This document shows, piece by piece, positions 35,241-44,916 of a stretch of DNA of 64,000 nucleotides. The stretch is from Bradyrhizobium sp. 138 (GTDB lineage: Bacteria > Pseudomonadota > Alphaproteobacteria > Rhizobiales > Xanthobacteraceae): assembly GCF_023074075.1 (NCBI RefSeq), contig NZ_JADPKT010000100.1:62001-126000 (forward strand). Reading direction: 5' to 3'. The position numbers and the translations under genes were made by a program. Position 1 is the stretch's first letter, and the number at the start of each line of letters is the position of its first letter. The notes under the pieces are model-generated. The model was not told the origin of the DNA. It worked only from the letters and a program-made list of their open reading frames with translations, and searched no databases.

Positions 35241-35947
35241 GATCGTCTTGCGCGCGCTGCTGCGATGCTGGCGTCGATGACGCTGCGATCGGTGTTGCCG
35301 GCCGGGTTCTGCCGCGTCGGCATGGAGGCGCGGAAGTGCACCCACAGCTCGTGGCTGACCCGCTCGAGCCGTTCGAGCTCGCCGAGCGGGTCGGGATGGT
35401 CGTCGGCGCGAATGTCCAGCGCCGGCCATTCCTCCTCGCCGTGGATCAAGAGCGCGGCGGACTGCTTGCCGCGCTTGTCGCCGCCGGCGGCTTCCCCGGC
35501 GCGCATCGCGGCGAGCAGGCGGCGCGGGAAGGGCAGGCTGTCGTTGGCGATATAGGTCTTTGCCGTCTCGGCGAGCACGTCGGCGCCCGCAAGCATGTTG
35601 CCGGCGATCGAATAGCCGTTGCCTGCGATGTGGCCGCACCAGTCGACGCAGTCGCGGCCGGTATGCGCGGCGATCGCACCGCTCGCATCCATGATGTGGA
35701 CCTGCCGGCTCTCGCGGCCGTCGTCCGCCGCGAGCAGGGTGGCGAGCACGTCGTGCGCGTTGAGGCCCTCTCGGAGGAGCTTCACCCCGTCGATGCCGTA
35801 ATAGGGATTGACGAAGGCCTGTGTCGCGATGGCGCCGAGGCCGGCGGCGATATAGGGCACGCGCGCGCCGACCGCGAAGAAGCGGGTCGCGACCGCGATG
35901 CCGAACTGGCCAGTGGCAGGATCGCGCGCGATGATCGACCAGGTCAT
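35237..35947 (-). CDS. DUF1028 family protein (Ntn-hydrolase-like)
   Basis: 236 residues. The N-terminus MTWSIIARDPATGQFGIAVAT and the later AGNMLAGADVL are hallmarks of DUF1028, a family thought to share the Ntn-hydrolase fold. No signal peptide, so probably cytoplasmic. It sits between a gamma-glutamyltransferase (another Ntn hydrolase) and the ATPase genes of a peptide importer and overlaps the latter, so it probably acts on the imported compound. Its biochemical activity is not established to my knowledge. Confidence 0.85.
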
Positions 35948-35956
35948 GTGTTGCCT

Positions 35957-37762
35957 TCAGCGCCCCGCCGCGTACCCTTGCATGCCGCGCGGATTGGCAG
36001 CGGCGCGCCGGCGGACGCCGACGCGAGAGGCAGCGGTGAGGCGGCCTTCCGACCAGTCGGGGCCGACCTCCACGATGTGCCCGCGCTCGCGCAGATTCTC
36101 GATCGTCGCCTTGGGCACGCGGTTCTCGACCACGAGCACGCCGGGACGCGCCGTGCGCGGCCAAAACGAGATCGGGAAATGCTCGGAGTGCCAGGCGGGC
36201 GCGTCGATGGCTTCCTGGAGATTGAGATTGCAATGAACGTGGCGCAGGAAGAACTGCGTGATCCACTGATCCTGCTGGTCGCCGCCGGGCGATCCCCAGG
36301 CGAGATACGGCTCGCCGTCGCGTAGCGCCATGGTCGGCGACAGCGTCGTGCGTGGGCGCTTGCCCGGCGCGAGCGAACTCGGTTGGTTCTCCTCCAAATC
36401 GAACATTTGTGCGCGGCTGCCGAGGCAGAAACCCAGCTCGGGAATGACAGGCGAGGATTGCAGCCAGCCTCCCGACGGCGTCGAGGACACCATGTTGCCG
36501 GCTTTGTCGATGATGTCGAAATGCACGGTGTCGCCGCGCACCTCGCCGAAGCGCCCCACGGTCGGCTCGCCGGCACCGAGCGCGCCAACGGCCTCGCGCT
36601 GTCCTTCCGCGCGGCGCAGCTTGACCACGCCGCCGAAGCCCTCGACCAAGCCGGGCCGGAGATCGAGCGAAGCTTTCTCCGTAATCAACTTGCGACGTTC
36701 GTCATTGTAAGCGTCCGACAGCAGCGTCGCGATCGGGATCTCGCTGAATTTTGGATCGCCGTAGAATTTCTCGCGGTCGGCGAAGGCGAGCTTTGCACAT
36801 TCGATCTGGAGATGGATGAACTCCGGTCCGGTGGGATCGAGCCCGTCGAGCGCAAAGCCCTTCAGCAGCGCGAGCTGTTGCAGCGTCACGGGGCCCTGGC
36901 TCCAGACGCCAGCCTTGCAGACGGTGTAGCGGCCATAATCGTAAGTGAGCGGCGCCTCGACGGTCGGCTGCCAGCGCGCAATGTCGTCGGCCGAGAGCAC
37001 GCCGCGATGCGGCGAGCCGCTGACGTCCATCACCTCCTGCGTCCGGCAGAATCTGTCGATGGCTTCCGCAACGAAACCTTGCGACCAGGCCTTCCGCGCG
37101 CGCTCGATCTCGGCGTCGCGGCCGCCGGCGCCGCTTTCAGCCTCGCTGAGAATGCGGGCGTAGGTCGCGGCCAGCGTCTTGTTGGTGAACAGCGTCCCGG
37201 GCTTTGGCACCTCGCCATTCGGAAGATAGACCGCGGCCGAGGTCGGCCAGTGCTTGCGGAACAATTGCTCGACGGTCTGGATCGTGGCGCAGGCGCGCTC
37301 GACCAGCGGATAGCCGTCACGTGCGTAGGAAATCGCCGGCTCCAGCACGTCGCGCACGCGCATCGTGCCGTAATCGCGCAAGAGCATCATCCAGGATTCG
37401 AACGTGCCGGGGACGCACGCGGCCAGTAAGCCGGTGCCTGGCACCATGTCGAGGCCCTCGCTTCTGTAATGCGCGATGGTGGCCCGTGCCGGTGCCGGGC
37501 CCTGACCGCAGATCACCTCGGTCCGGCCGCGCTTCACGTCGTGCACGATGACGGGCACGTCGCCGCCGGGTCCGTTCAGATGCGGCTCGACCACCTGGAG
37601 CGTAAAGGCGGTGGCAACGCCGGCGTCGAAGGCGTTGCCGCCCTTCTCCAGGATGGCCATTCCGACGGCAGTCGCGATCCAGTGCGTGGTGGCGACGACT
37701 CCGAACGTGCCCTCGATCTCGGGGCGTGTCGTGAACGGATCGGGATTGACGTTGCTGGCCAT
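35957..37762 (-). CDS. Gamma-glutamyltransferase-family Ntn hydrolase, no signal peptide
   Basis: 601 residues, the usual size. GGT-family features: FDAGVATAFTLQVVEPHLNGPGG near the N-terminus, the autoprocessing/catalytic site region DTVHFDIIDKAGNMVS with T412 as candidate nucleophile, and STPSGGW and GSPGGDQQ for the oxyanion and substrate site. The family splits gamma-glutamyl amides such as glutathione or transfers the glutamyl group. Unlike classical GGTs it has no export signal, so it should work in the cytoplasm on imported substrate. First gene of the system 1 operon, 9 nt before DUF1028. Some GGT-like enzymes are cephalosporin or other acylases, so the substrate is open. Confidence 0.85.
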   Translation of the reverse strand: MASNVNPDPFTTRPEIEGTFGVVATTHWIATAVGMAILEKGGNAFDAGVATAFTLQVVEPHLNGPGGDVPVIVHDVKRGRTEVICGQGPAPARATIAHYRSEGLDMVPGTGLLAACVPGTFESWMMLLRDYGTMRVRDVLEPAISYARDGYPLVERACATIQTVEQLFRKHWPTSAAVYLPNGEVPKPGTLFTNKTLAATYARILSEAESGAGGRDAEIERARKAWSQGFVAEAIDRFCRTQEVMDVSGSPHRGVLSADDIARWQPTVEAPLTYDYGRYTVCKAGVWSQGPVTLQQLALLKGFALDGLDPTGPEFIHLQIECAKLAFADREKFYGDPKFSEIPIATLLSDAYNDERRKLITEKASLDLRPGLVEGFGGVVKLRRAEGQREAVGALGAGEPTVGRFGEVRGDTVHFDIIDKAGNMVSSTPSGGWLQSSPVIPELGFCLGSRAQMFDLEENQPSSLAPGKRPRTTLSPTMALRDGEPYLAWGSPGGDQQDQWITQFFLRHVHCNLNLQEAIDAPAWHSEHFPISFWPRTARPGVLVVENRVPKATIENLRERGHIVEVGPDWSEGRLTAASRVGVRRRAAANPRGMQGYAAGR

Positions 37763-37843
37763 GGGCTACCTCATTTGCGGCGCGCGCAATTGATCACAGA
37801 GGCAAGCCGCCGCCAAATGCGCAGACTGCATGGCACGCGCGCG

Positions 37844-38833
37844 TCACGCCGGGACCGGCGCGGTGTTCACCGCATGGCAGGCCACGCCGTTGATCAGCTC
37901 CGGCGTTTCCCTGCGGCAGAGATCGAATGCCAGCGGGCAGCGCGGATTGAAGGCGCAGCCGGAGGGCGGATTGATCGGGTTCGGGATCTCGCCTTTTACC
38001 GGAATGCGCTGGCGGCCGCTCATGGCGAGATCAGGCACGGCGCCCAGCAACATCTTGGTGTAGGGCATGCGCGGATTGGCGAACAGCTCGCGCCCCTCCG
38101 CAATCTCGACGATGCGGCCGAGATACATCACGCCGACGCGGCTCGCCATGTGGCGGACCACGGCGAGGTTGTGGCTGATGAACATGTAGGTCAGGCCGAA
38201 CTTGTCCTGGAGGTCGCGCATCAGATTGAGAATCTGCGCCTGCACGGAGACGTCGAGCGCCGAGGTCGGCTCGTCGCAGACGATGAACTCGGCGTCGGAG
38301 GCGAGCGCCCGCGCGATCGCGATGCGCTGGCGTTGGCCGCCCGAGAATTCGTGCGGAAACTTGAGCCGGTCGTCCGGATGCAGGCCGACGAGGCTGAGCA
38401 GCTCGCCGACGCGGGCCTGGATGTCGCGCTCGCCCTGGATCAAATCGAAGGCGCGGATCGGCTCGGAGATGATGGCATCCACGCGGAAGCGCGGGTTCAG
38501 GCTCGCATAGGGGTCCTGGAAGATCATCTGGATGCGGCGGCGCAGCTTTCGGCGTGCCGGCGCCTGCCGCGGATCCGTCATCGAGACGCCATCGATCAGG
38601 ACATCGCCGGCACTCGGCGGCAACAGGCCGACGACCATCCGTGCCACCGTGGTCTTGCCCGAGCCGGACTCGCCGACCAGCGCAAACGTCTCGCCCTTCC
38701 TGATATCGAATGCGACGTGATCGACAGCCTTGAGATATTCGAGGTGACCGCCTTCGAGCACGCGGTTGAGCCAGGGTTTCGAGACGTCGAAGACGCGACG
38801 CAGATCCCTGGCCTGGACGAAGGGGGCGCTCAT
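37844..38833 (-). CDS. Peptide ABC transporter ATP-binding protein (DppF type), system 2
   Basis: 329 residues. Walker A GESGSGKTT, signature FSGGQRQR, Walker B FIVCDEPTSALD, switch ISHNLAV, and C-terminal PSGCAFNPRCPLAFDLC. Begins with a four-base overlap with the DppD-type gene. Last gene of a second complete importer, followed 81 nt later by the gamma-glutamyltransferase gene in the same direction, so read-through between the two operons is possible. Confidence 0.92.
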   Translation of the reverse strand: MSAPFVQARDLRRVFDVSKPWLNRVLEGGHLEYLKAVDHVAFDIRKGETFALVGESGSGKTTVARMVVGLLPPSAGDVLIDGVSMTDPRQAPARRKLRRRIQMIFQDPYASLNPRFRVDAIISEPIRAFDLIQGERDIQARVGELLSLVGLHPDDRLKFPHEFSGGQRQRIAIARALASDAEFIVCDEPTSALDVSVQAQILNLMRDLQDKFGLTYMFISHNLAVVRHMASRVGVMYLGRIVEIAEGRELFANPRMPYTKMLLGAVPDLAMSGRQRIPVKGEIPNPINPPSGCAFNPRCPLAFDLCRRETPELINGVACHAVNTAPVPA

Positions 38834-39816
38834 GCCGCGCTCTCCGTCGGCACATCGTCGTAGAGATGGCAGGCGACCGATTGCGCGCCGCGTGGCAGCG
38901 GCTCCGGCCGATCAACACGACAGCGGTCGAACGCGAAGGCGCAGCGCGGATTGAACGAGCAGCCGCGCGGGATCGCGGAGAGGCGCGGCATGGAGCCGGG
39001 AATCTGCATGAGACGCTTGTCGTCGCCGGCCAGCGTCGGGATCGCGCCCATCAGGCCCTTGGCGTAAGGGTGCAGCGGATTTCTGACGACATCCTGGACC
39101 GGACCGATCTCGGCGACACGGCCGGCATACATCACCGCGACGCGGTCGGAGGTCTCCGCGATCACGCCCATGTCGTGAGTCACCAGCATCACGGCGGTGC
39201 CGTGGTCGCGGCCGAGCCGCTTGATCAACGAGATGATCTGCGCCTGCACGGAAACGTCGAGCGCGGTGGTCGGCTCGTCGGCGATGATCAGCTCCGGCTC
39301 GGCGCAGATCGCGAGCGCAATCACGACACGCTGGCGCATGCCGCCGGAGAATTCGTGCGGATAGCCGTCGATGCGCCTTTCCGGCGCGGGAATACCGACC
39401 TCTGCGAGCAGGTCGATGGCGCGGCGGCGGGCGGCCGTCTCGGACAGATTCAGATGGGTCCTGATTGTCTCGATGATCTGGTCGCCGACCCGGTAGAGCG
39501 GATTGAGCGAGGTGAGGGGATCCTGGAAGATCATGCCGATCCGTTTTCCACGGATGCGGCGCATCTCCTCCGGCGGCAGATTGTCGATGCGCAGGCCGGC
39601 GAGGCGGATCTCGCCGCCGGCGATGCGGCCGGGCGGGTCGATCAGGCCGATCACCGAGAGGCCGGTGACGGATTTGCCGGCGCCGGATTCTCCGACCACG
39701 CCCAGCACCTCGCCTTTGGCAATGTCGAAGGAGACGCCGTCGATGGCGCGCAGCGTGCCGCGGCGGGAGGCGAACTCGACGCGAAGATCACGCACGGAGA
39801 GAACGGGCTCGGTCAT
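38830..39816 (-). CDS. Peptide ABC transporter ATP-binding protein (DppD type), system 2
   Basis: 328 residues. Walker A GESGAGKSV, signature FSGGMRQR, Walker B LIIADEPTTALD, switch VTHDMGV, then PRGCSFNPRCAFAFDRC in the oligopeptide C-terminal domain. It lies 28 nt after the permease gene and overlaps the next ATPase gene. Works as a heterodimer with it to drive uptake by system 2. Confidence 0.92.
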   Translation of the reverse strand: MTEPVLSVRDLRVEFASRRGTLRAIDGVSFDIAKGEVLGVVGESGAGKSVTGLSVIGLIDPPGRIAGGEIRLAGLRIDNLPPEEMRRIRGKRIGMIFQDPLTSLNPLYRVGDQIIETIRTHLNLSETAARRRAIDLLAEVGIPAPERRIDGYPHEFSGGMRQRVVIALAICAEPELIIADEPTTALDVSVQAQIISLIKRLGRDHGTAVMLVTHDMGVIAETSDRVAVMYAGRVAEIGPVQDVVRNPLHPYAKGLMGAIPTLAGDDKRLMQIPGSMPRLSAIPRGCSFNPRCAFAFDRCRVDRPEPLPRGAQSVACHLYDDVPTESAA

Positions 39817-39844
39817 GGGCGAGGCGCTCTTATCAAAGGTTTGC

Positions 39845-40816
39845 TCATCGAAGTTTCGGGTTGAGCGCGTCGCGCAGCCAGTCGCCGAGCAGGTTGATCG
39901 ACAGGATCAGTCCGGCCAGCGCCAGGCCGGGAAAGGCGACGATCCACCATTCGCCGGCGAACAGGTAATTGTTGCCGATGCGGATCAGCGTGCCGAGCGA
40001 GGGCATGGTGTCGGGCAGGCCGACGCCGAGAAAGGACAGCGTCGCCTCGGTGATGATGGCCAGCGCGAGGTTGATGGTGGCGATGACCAGGATCGGACCC
40101 ATCGTGTTGGGCAGAACGTGCCGCAACATGATCTTCGGTGCGGGCAGGCCGATCAGCTGCGCAGCGGCCACGTAGTCCTTGTTCTTCTCGACCATCACCG
40201 AGCCGCGCACCGTCCGGGCATACCCCACCCAGAAACTCAGGCCGATCGAGATCACCAGCACCACCAGCATGCTGTTGGCATCCAGCCGGTTGCCGAAGAT
40301 CGATTTCGCGATGCCGTTGACCAGCAGCGCGATCAGAATGGCGGGAAAGGTGAGCTGCACATCGGCGATCCGCATGATCACGCCATCGACCGCGCCGCCG
40401 AAATAGCCGGCGATCAGGCCGAGCGCGATGCCGAGCGCGCCGGCGAAGATCACGCCGGCAACGCCGACGGCGAGCGAGATGCGCATGCCGTAGAGGATGG
40501 CAGAGAATACGTCGCGGCCCTGCTCGTCGGTGCCAAGCAGGAAAGGGCTCTGGCCGTCGGCGGTCCAGAGCGGCGAGATGCGCGAGTTCATCAACTGGAG
40601 CTGCGCCGGATCGAACGGGTTTTGCACTGCGAGCGCGGACGCAAAGATCGCGAGCAGGAAGAACACCACGGTGATGGCCGCCGCCACCATGGTCAGCTTG
40701 GAACGGCGGAACGAGTAAAAGATGTCACTGTCGAGGGCGCGGCTGAACCAGCTGCGGCCAGCATGCGTTTGCGGTGCGCTCTGCTTGTCGGAATTGGAGG
40801 CGACTGCGTCGGACAT
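39845..40816 (-). CDS. Dipeptide/oligopeptide ABC transporter permease (DppC type), system 2
   Basis: 323 residues from the ATG at 40816 (MSDAVASNSD). An N-terminal helix (VAAAITVVFFLLAIFASALA) is followed by the DppC signature LLGTDEQGRDVFSAILYGMR and the EAA loop KDYVAAAQLIGLPAPKIMLR. The longer N-terminus, about 60 residues before the first helix, is hydrophilic. Pairs with the DppB-type protein encoded 11 nt upstream. Confidence 0.9.
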   Translation of the reverse strand: MSDAVASNSDKQSAPQTHAGRSWFSRALDSDIFYSFRRSKLTMVAAAITVVFFLLAIFASALAVQNPFDPAQLQLMNSRISPLWTADGQSPFLLGTDEQGRDVFSAILYGMRISLAVGVAGVIFAGALGIALGLIAGYFGGAVDGVIMRIADVQLTFPAILIALLVNGIAKSIFGNRLDANSMLVVLVISIGLSFWVGYARTVRGSVMVEKNKDYVAAAQLIGLPAPKIMLRHVLPNTMGPILVIATINLALAIITEATLSFLGVGLPDTMPSLGTLIRIGNNYLFAGEWWIVAFPGLALAGLILSINLLGDWLRDALNPKLR

Positions 40817-40827
40817 GCAGGGCTGCC

Positions 40828-41817
40828 TTATGTGGCGCGGCCGACGGTCGCGCGCAGGCGCGGATCGACCACGGTGTAGAGGATGTCGACCACCAGATTG
40901 ATGGTGACGAAGATCAGCGAAACCATCAGCAGATAGGCGGCCATGATCGGGATGTCGACATTTTGCACGGCCTGCACGAACAGAAGTCCCATGCCCGGCC
41001 ATTGGAACACGGTTTCGGTGATGATCGAAAATGCAATAACCGAGCCAAACTGAAGGCCGGCCACCGTGATCACGGGAATGAGTGTGTTCTTCAGCGCGTG
41101 GCCGAAATGGATGGCGCGGGTGGTCAGGCCCCTGGCGCGGGCGAAGCGGATATAGTCGGTCCGCAGCACTTCCAGCATCTCCGCGCGCACCAGCCGCATG
41201 ATCAGGGTCATCTGGAACAGGCCGAGCGTGATCGAGGGCATGATCAATGCCTTCAGTCCCGACAGGGTGAGCAGGCCCGTGCTCCACCAGCCGAGCTTGA
41301 CCACCTCGCCGCGGCCGAACGAGGGCAACCAGCCCAATGTCACCGCGAACAGATAGATCAGCAGAATGCCGATCAGGAACGTCGGCAACGAGATGCCTAC
41401 AAGCGAAACCGCCTGGAATAGCTTGGCGAGCACGGTGTCGCGCTTGAGCGCCGAATAGACGCCCATCAGGATGCCGAACACCATGGCAAACACGGTCGCG
41501 CAGACCGCAAGTTCCAGGGTGGCCGGCATACGCTCCATCAACAGTGTCGAGACCGGCTGGCGGAACTGGTAGGAGACGCCGAACTTGAACTGCGCAGCAT
41601 CGGCGAAATAGCGCACGAACTGCACCGGCACGGGATCGTCGAGGCCGAGCGACTTGCGCACGACTTCGCGTTCGGCCGCCGACGTGTCGATTGAGACGAT
41701 CTGGTTGACGGGGTCGCCGGCGAAACGGAACATCGAGAAGGCGATGATGCCGACGGCGAACATGACGCCGATGGCCTGAACGGCGCGGCGAAGAGTGAAA
41801 GCGAGCATGCCTTCCAC
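40828..41817 (-). CDS. Dipeptide/oligopeptide ABC transporter permease (DppB type), system 2
   Basis: 329 residues from a GTG at 41817; an ATG three codons later (41808) is about 10 bases from AAGGA and may be the real start. First helix FTLRRAVQAIGVMFAVGIIA and the loop FAGDPVNQIVSID are of DppB type, with the EAA loop TDYIRFARARGLTTRAIHFG. It is separated from the binding-protein gene by a strong hairpin, so it is probably expressed at a lower level than that protein. Confidence 0.9.
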   Translation of the reverse strand: MEGMLAFTLRRAVQAIGVMFAVGIIAFSMFRFAGDPVNQIVSIDTSAAEREVVRKSLGLDDPVPVQFVRYFADAAQFKFGVSYQFRQPVSTLLMERMPATLELAVCATVFAMVFGILMGVYSALKRDTVLAKLFQAVSLVGISLPTFLIGILLIYLFAVTLGWLPSFGRGEVVKLGWWSTGLLTLSGLKALIMPSITLGLFQMTLIMRLVRAEMLEVLRTDYIRFARARGLTTRAIHFGHALKNTLIPVITVAGLQFGSVIAFSIITETVFQWPGMGLLFVQAVQNVDIPIMAAYLLMVSLIFVTINLVVDILYTVVDPRLRATVGRAT

Positions 41818-41866
41818 TATCCTTGGGTGTGCGTGCGGCCGACGTCTTTGTCAGCCGGAAAAGGAA

Positions 41867-41897
41867 AGGTCCCGGATGCCTGACGCCTCCGGGACCT
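41867..41897 (-). terminator. Strong hairpin between binding-protein and permease genes (attenuator)
   Basis: Perfect 10-bp stem AGGTCCCGGA/TCCGGGACCT with an 11-nt loop. On the minus strand it is followed by a pyrimidine tract (TTTCCTTTTCC). It lies 16 nt after the binding-protein stop. Such hairpins often cause partial termination or protect the upstream mRNA so that the binding protein is made in excess over the membrane subunits. Confidence 0.75.
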
Positions 41898-41912
41898 CGT
41901 GTTCAACTGACG

Positions 41913-43508
41913 CTATTCCTTCTTGGTCGCCCAGTGGAACATGACCAAATTGTCGGCGCGCTGCGGCAGGTTGACCTTTTTCGATACGCCCCAGGCCAGC
42001 GCCTGCTGGTGCAGCGGGATGTAGGACCAGTCCTTGTTGCCGATTTCGTAGGCCTGCTTGATCAGCTGGTTGCGCTTGGCGGTGTCGGTTTCCACCAGCA
42101 CCTTGTCGGTGATGGCGTCGAACTCCTTGTTGCAGTAGCCGCCGAGATTGGCCTCGCCACGCGAGGACTTCGCATCGTCGCGGCAGCCCATGATGTCGTA
42201 GAGCACGTTGTGCGAGTCCATCGTGCTCGGCGTCCAGCCCAGGAGGTAGAACGAGGTCTGGTAGCCGCCCTGCTTGAGCACCTTGGCGAAGTATTGCGCC
42301 TTCGGCTGCGCCAAGAGATTGATCTTGACGCCGATGCGGGCAAGCATGCCGACGACGGCCTGGCAGATCGCGGCGTCGTTGACGTAACGGTCGTTCGGAC
42401 AATCCATCGTGACCTCGAAGCCATCAGGATAGCCGGCCTCTGTCAGAAGCTTCTTGGCGCCGTCAGGATCGAATTTCGGCCGCGTGAACTCCTTCGACAG
42501 GATGAACAGCTCCGGCGCGATCATCAGCGCCGACGGCGTCGACAATCCGCGCATCACGCGCGTCTTGATCAGCTCGATGTCGATCGCCTTGTAGAAGGCC
42601 TCGCGGACGCGGACGTCCTTGAACGGATTCTTGCCCTTGATGTTGGAATAGAGCAGCTCATCGCGCATCTGATCGAAGCCGATGAAGATGGTGCGCAGCT
42701 CCGGTCCCTTCAGCACCTGGGCGTTCGGGCTGGAATCGACGCGGGAGATGTCCTGGATCGGCACCGGCTCGATGACGTCGACTTCGCCGGAAAGTAGCGC
42801 AGCGACGCGCGTGGCATCGGAAGCGATCGGGGTGAAGACGATCTCCTTCAAATTACCTTCGACCTTGCCCCAGTAATTGGGGTTGGCCTTGAACACCGTC
42901 TTCACGCCGGGCTGATGGCTTTCGATGATGAAGGGGCCGGTGCCGTTCTCGTGGAGCGAGGCGTAGCTCGGCGTGGTCGCCGCCACCGGCGTCGGATCGA
43001 CGACGTTGTTCTCCTCGGCCCATTTCTTGTCCATGATGTACCAGACATCCCACGCATTATGCAGGATGGGATTGGGCGAGGGCAGGACGAAGTCGACGGT
43101 GTAGTCGTCGACCTTGACGACCTTGACGTCGGGCGCAAGGCGGGTCTGCATGTTGGACCCTTTCTTGCGGACGCGATCGGCAGAGAACACGACGTCGTCG
43201 GCGGTGAAGGGATCGCCGTTGTGGAATTTCACGCCCTTGCGCAAATGGAAGCGCCAGCGGGTCGGTTCCGGAGTTTCCCAGCTCTCCGCCAGCGCCGGAA
43301 TGATCTTGAGGTCCTTGTCGCGCGCGGTGAGGCCTTGATAGACGTGACCGAGATGGGCGTGGGTGGTGCTTTCGTTGAGGGTATAGGGATCGAGCGACTT
43401 CAGATCGCCCTGGTTGGCATAACGCAGCGTCTGGCTGGTCGCAGGCGAGACCGTCAACGCAAACGTACCGGCGAGCGTCGCCGCAAACAGGCTTCGACAT
43501 ACTGACAT
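41913..43508 (-). CDS. Periplasmic peptide-binding protein (SBP_bac_5), system 2
   Basis: 531 residues from the ATG at 43508, which has GGAGAGGG upstream and starts a signal peptide (MSVCRSLFAATLAGTFALT, cleavage near ATSQ). Family-5 features include the N-terminal ANQGDLKSLDPYTLNES and FHNGDPFTADDVVFSADRV. A pair of Cys in MDCPNDRYVNDAAICQ, and another in MGCRDD/GGYCN, may form disulfides as in many OppA-like proteins. First gene of the system 2 operon. Ligand unknown. Confidence 0.9.
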   Translation of the reverse strand: MSVCRSLFAATLAGTFALTVSPATSQTLRYANQGDLKSLDPYTLNESTTHAHLGHVYQGLTARDKDLKIIPALAESWETPEPTRWRFHLRKGVKFHNGDPFTADDVVFSADRVRKKGSNMQTRLAPDVKVVKVDDYTVDFVLPSPNPILHNAWDVWYIMDKKWAEENNVVDPTPVAATTPSYASLHENGTGPFIIESHQPGVKTVFKANPNYWGKVEGNLKEIVFTPIASDATRVAALLSGEVDVIEPVPIQDISRVDSSPNAQVLKGPELRTIFIGFDQMRDELLYSNIKGKNPFKDVRVREAFYKAIDIELIKTRVMRGLSTPSALMIAPELFILSKEFTRPKFDPDGAKKLLTEAGYPDGFEVTMDCPNDRYVNDAAICQAVVGMLARIGVKINLLAQPKAQYFAKVLKQGGYQTSFYLLGWTPSTMDSHNVLYDIMGCRDDAKSSRGEANLGGYCNKEFDAITDKVLVETDTAKRNQLIKQAYEIGNKDWSYIPLHQQALAWGVSKKVNLPQRADNLVMFHWATKKE

Positions 43509-43812
43509 TCTTGACCCTCTCCACACCGCCGTGCCGGTGGTTTTTGCTTGTTCGGCCGGCCGATTAATCCATGTTGCCCAGAGTTCTCGACTGGTGCAAG
43601 CGCCATTCCAGCAAGGAACGCGCCAAGTTGCGCCGCTGTGCAGCAATGCTGACCGTGCCGCCTGGCATGGAGGACCGCATCTTTCGACTTTGGTTGACCA
43701 TATCGGCCAATTGCGGGACGGGGCATGTCGCGCCTGCATCAGGTCGCTTGCGTCGCACCACAACTCGCGGCGATACTCCGCCGAGCCGCTCGAATCTCAA
43801 TCCGGAGGGGAC
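43509..43812. other. Divergent intergenic region, no gene seen
   Basis: This 304-nt stretch separates the minus-strand binding-protein gene from the plus-strand DUF6489 gene and must hold promoters for both. Reading frames through it have no ribosome-binding site and no family-like sequence. I found no convincing -35/-10 pair or long palindrome apart from the short CGGCCGGCCG near 43553. Confidence 0.5.
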
Positions 43813-44070
43813 ATGAAAGTTAACATCGAAATCGACTGCACCCCCCTCGAGGCCCGCCAGTTCTTCGGCCTGCCCGACGTGTCCCCGATGCAGACCGCGG
43901 TGATGGACAAGCTGCAGCAGCAGGTGCTCAGCAACATCGACAAGGTCTCTCCGGAATCGCTGATCCAGAGCTGGTTCACCTTCGATCCGAAGATCGCGGA
44001 GCGGTTTCAGGACATGTTCGTCACCATGGCCGGTCTCGGCAGCCCGCGCAGCGGCGACAAGAAGAAATAG
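43813..44070 (+). CDS. DUF6489-like small protein
   Basis: 85 residues, acidic and helical, beginning MKVNIEIDCTPLEARQFFGL; this opening and the VSPMQTAVMDKLQ stretch recall DUF6489 proteins. No membrane segment. GGAGGGG upstream of the ATG gives a strong start. The last base of its stop is the first base of the GTG start of an alpha/beta hydrolase, so both are co-translated. The LPDVSPMQTAVMDKL plus Phe-rich C-terminal half gives a faint phasin-like impression, which is speculation. Confidence 0.75.
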   Translation: MKVNIEIDCTPLEARQFFGLPDVSPMQTAVMDKLQQQVLSNIDKVSPESLIQSWFTFDPKIAERFQDMFVTMAGLGSPRSGDKKK

Positions 44071-44870
44071 TGTCGCCCGGGCCGGACGGGGCGCTGGAGT
44101 CAGACCGGCTTCGTCCGCCGGGCCTCGGCCTGCTGCTTGCCGAGGCTCGCGGCCTGTTCGAATTCAACGCCAGCCTGCTGCTGTCGCCGCTTCTGATGCG
44201 CGCGCCCAGGGGCGACGGCCATCCGGTGCTGGCGCTGCCGGGCTTTCTCGCCAGCGACCTCTCGATGATGCCGATGCGGCGCTATCTCAGCGAGCTCGGC
44301 TATGAGGCACATGCCTGGCGAATGGGCCGCAACCTTGGTGGGCTGGGGCGGATGCGGGATTCGCTGCGCAGCCGTCTCGTCGAAATCCATGCCGCCACGG
44401 GGCGCAAGGTCAGCCTGGTCGGGTGGAGTCTCGGCGGCGTCTATGCCCGCGATCTCGCGCTGTGGGCACCCGACAAGGTTCGCTATGTCATCACGCTCGG
44501 CAGCCCTTTTGCCAACGACGTGCGGGCGACCAACGCCACGCGGCTCTACGAAGCGCTGTCCGGCGAGCGGGTCGAGGATTTTGCGGCAGCGCGCGAGGCG
44601 ATCGCCGGCGATCTGCCGGTGCCGACAACCTCGGTCTATTCGCGCGCCGACGGTGTGGTGAACTGGCGAACCTGCTTGCTCCGTCCGTCCGACCGTGCCG
44701 AGAACATCGAGGTGCACCTGGCGAGCCATATCGGGCTCGGGGTGAACCCAGCGGCGCTGTGGGCCGTGGCCGACCGTCTGGCCCAGCCGGAGGGGGAATT
44801 CTCGCCATTTGACCGGGCAGGGCCGTTTGCCATTGCATATGCCCCGCCGGAACAGGCAGTATCGGCCTGA
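44070..44870 (+). CDS. Alpha/beta hydrolase (lipase/esterase-like), copy 1
   Basis: 266 residues. An oxyanion strand GHPVLALPGFLASD and the nucleophile elbow VGWSLGG with S120 are clear; the catalytic His is likely in ASHIGLG near the C-terminus. The GTG start overlaps the preceding stop. It resembles the protein encoded near 57.7-58.5 kb (same APRGDGHPVL and GWSLGGxYAR segments), so the two are paralogues. Next to a wax ester/triacylglycerol synthase gene it may be a lipase or acyl-transfer enzyme of neutral lipid turnover; that role is inferred. Confidence 0.82.
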   Translation: MSPGPDGALESDRLRPPGLGLLLAEARGLFEFNASLLLSPLLMRAPRGDGHPVLALPGFLASDLSMMPMRRYLSELGYEAHAWRMGRNLGGLGRMRDSLRSRLVEIHAATGRKVSLVGWSLGGVYARDLALWAPDKVRYVITLGSPFANDVRATNATRLYEALSGERVEDFAAAREAIAGDLPVPTTSVYSRADGVVNWRTCLLRPSDRAENIEVHLASHIGLGVNPAALWAVADRLAQPEGEFSPFDRAGPFAIAYAPPEQAVSA

Positions 44871-44916
44871 CGAGAAGCGCTGACAAGGCGCCCGTCAAAT
44901 CTTGCGGGAGGGAACT

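Noticed and set aside
35241..36266. N-terminal extension of the DppD-type ATPase of system 1
   Set aside because: Arg/Pro-rich shadow of the DUF1028 gene; ABC homology starts only after the ATG at 35240.
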